Shown here: positions 4,671-6,690 of the stretch, one piece after another | Layout of the letters: every line of letters starts with the position of its first letter | How positions within the stretch are numbered: position 1 is the first letter of the stretch | Assembly: GCA_049292975.1 (NCBI GenBank) | Contig: JBATRZ010000006.1 | Coordinates: forward strand, 1-6,690 | Direction: 5' to 3' | DNA: 6,690 bases | Source: JBGSWE01 sp049292975 | GTDB taxonomy: Bacteria > Patescibacteriota > Saccharimonadia > Saccharimonadales > JACDBH01 | The notes under the pieces: generated by a model | Seen by the model: the letters and a program-made list of their open reading frames with translations, nothing else | The model's database searches: none | Told to the model about the DNA's origin: nothing | Translations under genes and position numbers: made by a program

Positions 4671-4690
4671 CCCTGCCACAAACAGGGGAA
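4671..4690 (+). promoter_or_regulatory. Hairpin covering the ftsL ribosome binding site
   Basis: CCCTG (4671-4675) pairs with CAGGG (4683-4687) around CCACAAA. The right arm contains most of AGGGGAA (4684-4690), the Shine-Dalgarno sequence 9 bases before the ftsL ATG. In the folded state ribosomes would have to open five pairs, four of them G-C, before starting, which would lower or gate ftsL translation. Confidence 0.5.
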
Positions 4691-4699
4691 TATCTGCCA

Positions 4700-5047
4700 A
4701 TGACATATTCCAGTTCGCTGGCCATGAGCCGCCAGCGCTATGCGCGCCGCAATCAGAATGTGGTGCAGTTTAAGCGCGGGCAAGGCGGGTTCGGGCCGGT
4801 AAGTAATACTATCATTCTTATTATCTTAGGATGCGTATTGGGCCTGCTGTATCTTACACAGGTAACCAAGACAAACGCCTTCGGCTATAAGATCAATGAG
4901 CTTAGGAGCGAGGCCGCGTCCTTGCAGACCGAGCACGACGAGCTCGAAGTTGCTTCAGCCAGGCTGCAGTCACTGGAGCGGGCAAAGACAAGCGCCGTGT
5001 CTAATAATATGGTGTCTGTAGCGCCCAGCGGCGTCGTCCAAAACTAA
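4700..5047 (+). CDS. ftsL: FtsL-like single-pass divisome protein
   Basis: FtsL with FtsB and FtsQ links early and late division proteins and activates FtsWI. This 115-residue product has the right shape and position: a basic cytoplasmic N-terminus (1-33, RQRYARRNQ, FKRGQ), one membrane segment at about 36-54 (NTIILIILGCVLGLLYLTQ), then a coiled coil at about 62-98 (INELRSEAASLQTEHDELE), and a short tail with MVSVAPSGVV. FtsL and FtsB/DivIC families are alike at this level, so the name rests on location between rsmH and ftsI. The ATG at 4700 follows AGGGGAA by 9 bases; a second in-frame ATG at 4724 (residue 9) has no such site. Its leader is long and structured, with the site itself held in a hairpin. 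Confidence 0.75.
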   Translation: MTYSSSLAMSRQRYARRNQNVVQFKRGQGGFGPVSNTIILIILGCVLGLLYLTQVTKTNAFGYKINELRSEAASLQTEHDELEVASARLQSLERAKTSAVSNNMVSVAPSGVVQN

Positions 5048-5049
5048 TT

Positions 5050-5266
5050 CTTAACAACTTGGCTGCCTGACTGATTCCGGCACTTTAGAAGTGCTCAGCC
5101 GTCATGGTAATTTGCTGCGTTGCAATCTGCACTGCATTGCCGTATGTGAATACGGCCCGGTTTGCTGCTCGATTGCGCCCCTCGGTTACCCATGAGAAAA
5201 GCCGGCATGTTGCTCCTGCTGTTCTCATGGGAGCCCGACCTGCACTTAACCAAGCCAATTGTTAAG
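5050..5266 (+). ncRNA. Branched structured RNA element before ftsI
   Basis: CTTAACAACTTGGCT (5050-5064) pairs with AGCCAATTGTTAAG (5253-5266) in 14 pairs with one bulged C, closing a 217-base domain. Inside are at least three separate hairpins: GCACTT/AAGTGC (5080-5085 with 5089-5094), GCCGTAT/ATACGGC (5139-5145 with 5150-5156) closing a GUGA loop of the GNRA type, and CCCATGAGAA/TTCTCATGGG (5189-5198 with 5222-5231), ten perfect pairs. GCAAT/ATTGC (5122-5126 with 5136-5140) competes with the second. This is a multibranch architecture typical of a riboswitch, ribozyme or stable RNA, but I recognise no known class. It starts 2 bases after the ftsL stop and ends 25 bases before the ftsI start. 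A 53-codon frame inside it (5104-5265) lacks a ribosome binding site. Confidence 0.55.
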
Positions 5267-5291
5267 CAGCCCAACCAAAGGATTTAATAAG

Positions 5292-6690
5292 TTGCCAATC
5301 GTTCGTACGCCAAAGAATGGCGGCCGTGCTGCTAATGGCAGCGGCCGCAGCCAATTCGTAAACCCCGTCCGCCGGGCCCGGCTAATCTACGGGCTCTTGC
5401 TCGCCGTGTGCGCGGTATTTGTGGTACGGCTGTTTTACCTGCAGGTCATACGGCATGATTATTATTCTAAAGCTGCCCAGGAATACCAGCTTAAGGAATA
5501 CCAGATTCCGGCCGAACGCGGCGTAATACTGGCGCAGAACGGCTCCGGCACGACACCGCTGGTGCTGAACGAAGTCAAATACACGCTGTTTGCCGACCCG
5601 GTGTATATTAAGGACGCCGGAAAAACAGCCGCGGAACTGGCCAAGCTATCCAATGGCGACGCGGGCAAGTACGCGGAGCTGCTGAAAACCAAGGACACGC
5701 GCTATGTCGTATTGGCTAAGAAACTGGACAAAGGCCAAGCTGAGGCCATTGGCAAGCTTAACATCTTAGGCGTAGGTACCCGCGAAGCCAGCTACCGCAC
5801 CTATCCGCAGGGACAACTGGCAGCGCAGCTGCTGGGCTTTGTAAACGAAGACGGCGACGGCCAGTACGGCCTGGAACAATTCATGGACGCGCGCTTAGCC
5901 GGCCGGCCGGGTGAGCTGCGGGCGATTACCGATGCCAGGGGTGTGCCGTTGGTATCCAGCCCGGACAATGTGGTGATCGGGCCAGAAAAAGGCGAAACCG
6001 TGACGCTAACCATTGATATCGGCATGCAGCGCCAAGCCGAGGACTTGCTAAAAGCAGGGTTGGAACGGGCGCAATCAGCATCAGGCAGCGTCATCATCAT
6101 GGATCCCAATAGCGGGGCAGTTAAGGCCATGGCCAATTATCCTACCTATGACCCCGCTAAAGTTAGTGAGGTAAGCAACCTGGCTGATTTGTCTAACGCG
6201 GCTGTAAATTCGCCGCTGGAGCCGGGCTCTATCATGAAATCCCTTACCGCCGCCGCTGCTATTGACCAGGGCGTGGTGGCGCCAGACACGGCCTTTTATG
6301 ACCCGGGCTACGTGATGGTGGGCGACCGCAAGATCACCAATGTGCGCAGCACCACCGGCACCCAGACCGTAGAATCGACACTGGTGAATTCGCTCAATAC
6401 CGGTGCCGTCTGGCTGCTGAAACAGATAGGCCGCGGCGATATAAACGAACGGGCACGGATGACCTGGCATGATTATATGAGCAAGCGCTACTTCCTGGGC
6501 CAGCCTACCGGCATCGAACAGGCTGGCGAGGCGGAGGGATACGTGCCTGCGCCTGAAGACAATGACCAGGGTATCAACGTTACGTATGCCAACACCGCGT
6601 TCGGGCAGGCCCTCTCGGCGACGCCGCTGCAGATGAGCGCGGCGTTTTCGTCTATCGTTAATGGCGGCACGTATTACCAGCCGGCTCTGG
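5292..6690 (+). CDS. ftsI: Septal transpeptidase FtsI/PBP3 (3' partial)
   Basis: FtsI cross-links peptidoglycan at the division site from the outer face of the membrane, with FtsW. The gene runs off the right edge; 466 codons are visible. The start is a TTG with AAAGGA (5277-5282) 9 bases before it; no ATG occurs in frame nearby. Residues 1-30 are a basic cytoplasmic tail, about 31-50 a membrane segment (LIYGLLLAVCAVFVVRLFYL), then the pedestal domain with the family motif RGVILAQNG (76-84) and GQYGLEQFMDARLAGRPGE. The transpeptidase domain shows the active-site block EPGSIMKS, with Ser313 and Lys316 as the SxxK pair, and Ser367-Leu368-Asn369 as SxN. The KTG motif should lie just past the window. 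PBP2-type enzymes share these motifs; the dcw location favours FtsI. The 25 bases before the start follow a long structured element that could influence translation. Confidence 0.93.
   Translation, partial: MPIVRTPKNGGRAANGSGRSQFVNPVRRARLIYGLLLAVCAVFVVRLFYLQVIRHDYYSKAAQEYQLKEYQIPAERGVILAQNGSGTTPLVLNEVKYTLFADPVYIKDAGKTAAELAKLSNGDAGKYAELLKTKDTRYVVLAKKLDKGQAEAIGKLNILGVGTREASYRTYPQGQLAAQLLGFVNEDGDGQYGLEQFMDARLAGRPGELRAITDARGVPLVSSPDNVVIGPEKGETVTLTIDIGMQRQAEDLLKAGLERAQSASGSVIIMDPNSGAVKAMANYPTYDPAKVSEVSNLADLSNAAVNSPLEPGSIMKSLTAAAAIDQGVVAPDTAFYDPGYVMVGDRKITNVRSTTGTQTVESTLVNSLNTGAVWLLKQIGRGDINERARMTWHDYMSKRYFLGQPTGIEQAGEAEGYVPAPEDNDQGINVTYANTAFGQALSATPLQMSAAFSSIVNGGTYYQPAL

Noticed and set aside
5104..5265. 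53-codon + strand frame inside the element before ftsI
   Set aside because: There is no ribosome binding site, its Cys- and Ala-rich sequence matches nothing, and the bases are better explained by perfect inverted repeats.
3198..5266. Group I or group II intron pieces or a standard housekeeping RNA (tmRNA, RNase P, SRP, 6S)
   Set aside because: GNRA loops and branched stems prompted the check, but I saw no intron core or domain V sequence and none of the hallmark motifs of those RNAs.
5462..6670. Several - strand frames opposite ftsI
   Set aside because: They are shadows of the GC-rich ftsI frame, which carries all expected catalytic motifs; none has a start context or a recognisable domain.
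1..6690. CRISPR array, tRNA or rRNA genes, insertion sequences
   Set aside because: No regular repeat-spacer pattern, cloverleaf, rRNA signature or transposase frame is visible.

Overview
The window carries the start of a division and cell-wall (dcw) cluster on the + strand, in the order mraZ - rsmH - ftsL-like - ftsI (cut by the right edge). Upstream are two unrelated genes: the C-terminal part of a large secreted protein (Ig-like / fibronectin III / DNRLRE domains) and a small membrane-anchored LysM-type protein. All genes point the same way. The layout, the short MraZ, the long structured gaps and the standard code (TGA ends mraZ, TGG encodes Trp) fit a bacterium of the Patescibacteria/CPR, with Candidatus Saccharibacteria as my best guess. 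That placement is an inference from style, not proof.

Left part (1-2073): the secreted-protein gene looks distinctly more AT-rich than the rest and enters from outside the window. After a 179-base gap with a long inverted repeat comes a consensus sigma-70-type promoter (TTGACA, 17 bases, TATAAT). It ends 9 bases before the ATG of the LysM-type gene, so that transcript should be leaderless or nearly so.

Control region (2074-2471): a candidate extended -10 promoter, two DnaA-box-like 9-mers in inverted orientation, then four GTGGGTA boxes in helical phase (steps of 10, 21 and 10 bases). The boxes match the known MraZ operator type, overlap a second candidate promoter, and are followed by a long hairpin-bearing leader of mraZ. 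MraZ autoregulation of the whole cluster is the obvious reading.

dcw genes (2472-6690): MraZ is the regulator, RsmH the 16S rRNA C1402 N4-methyltransferase, the FtsL-like protein a single-pass coiled-coil divisome subunit, and FtsI the septal transpeptidase. The genes are not packed together as in most dcw operons. Gaps of 551, 330 and 244 bases separate them, and each gap holds extensive inverted repeats that fold on paper into long or branched RNA structures. Two of these (3198-3323 and 5050-5266) share termini (CTTAAC...GTTAAGCA) and a CCGTATG...GAATACG apical hairpin, so they may be copies of one element family. The rsmH-ftsL gap also holds a Shine-Dalgarno-led mini-ORF, a strong hairpin, five spaced AGGAG motifs and a hairpin covering the ftsL ribosome binding site.

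The most interesting possibility is that translation of each division gene is set by its own structured leader RNA. All structures were read by eye, with no folding or homology search.
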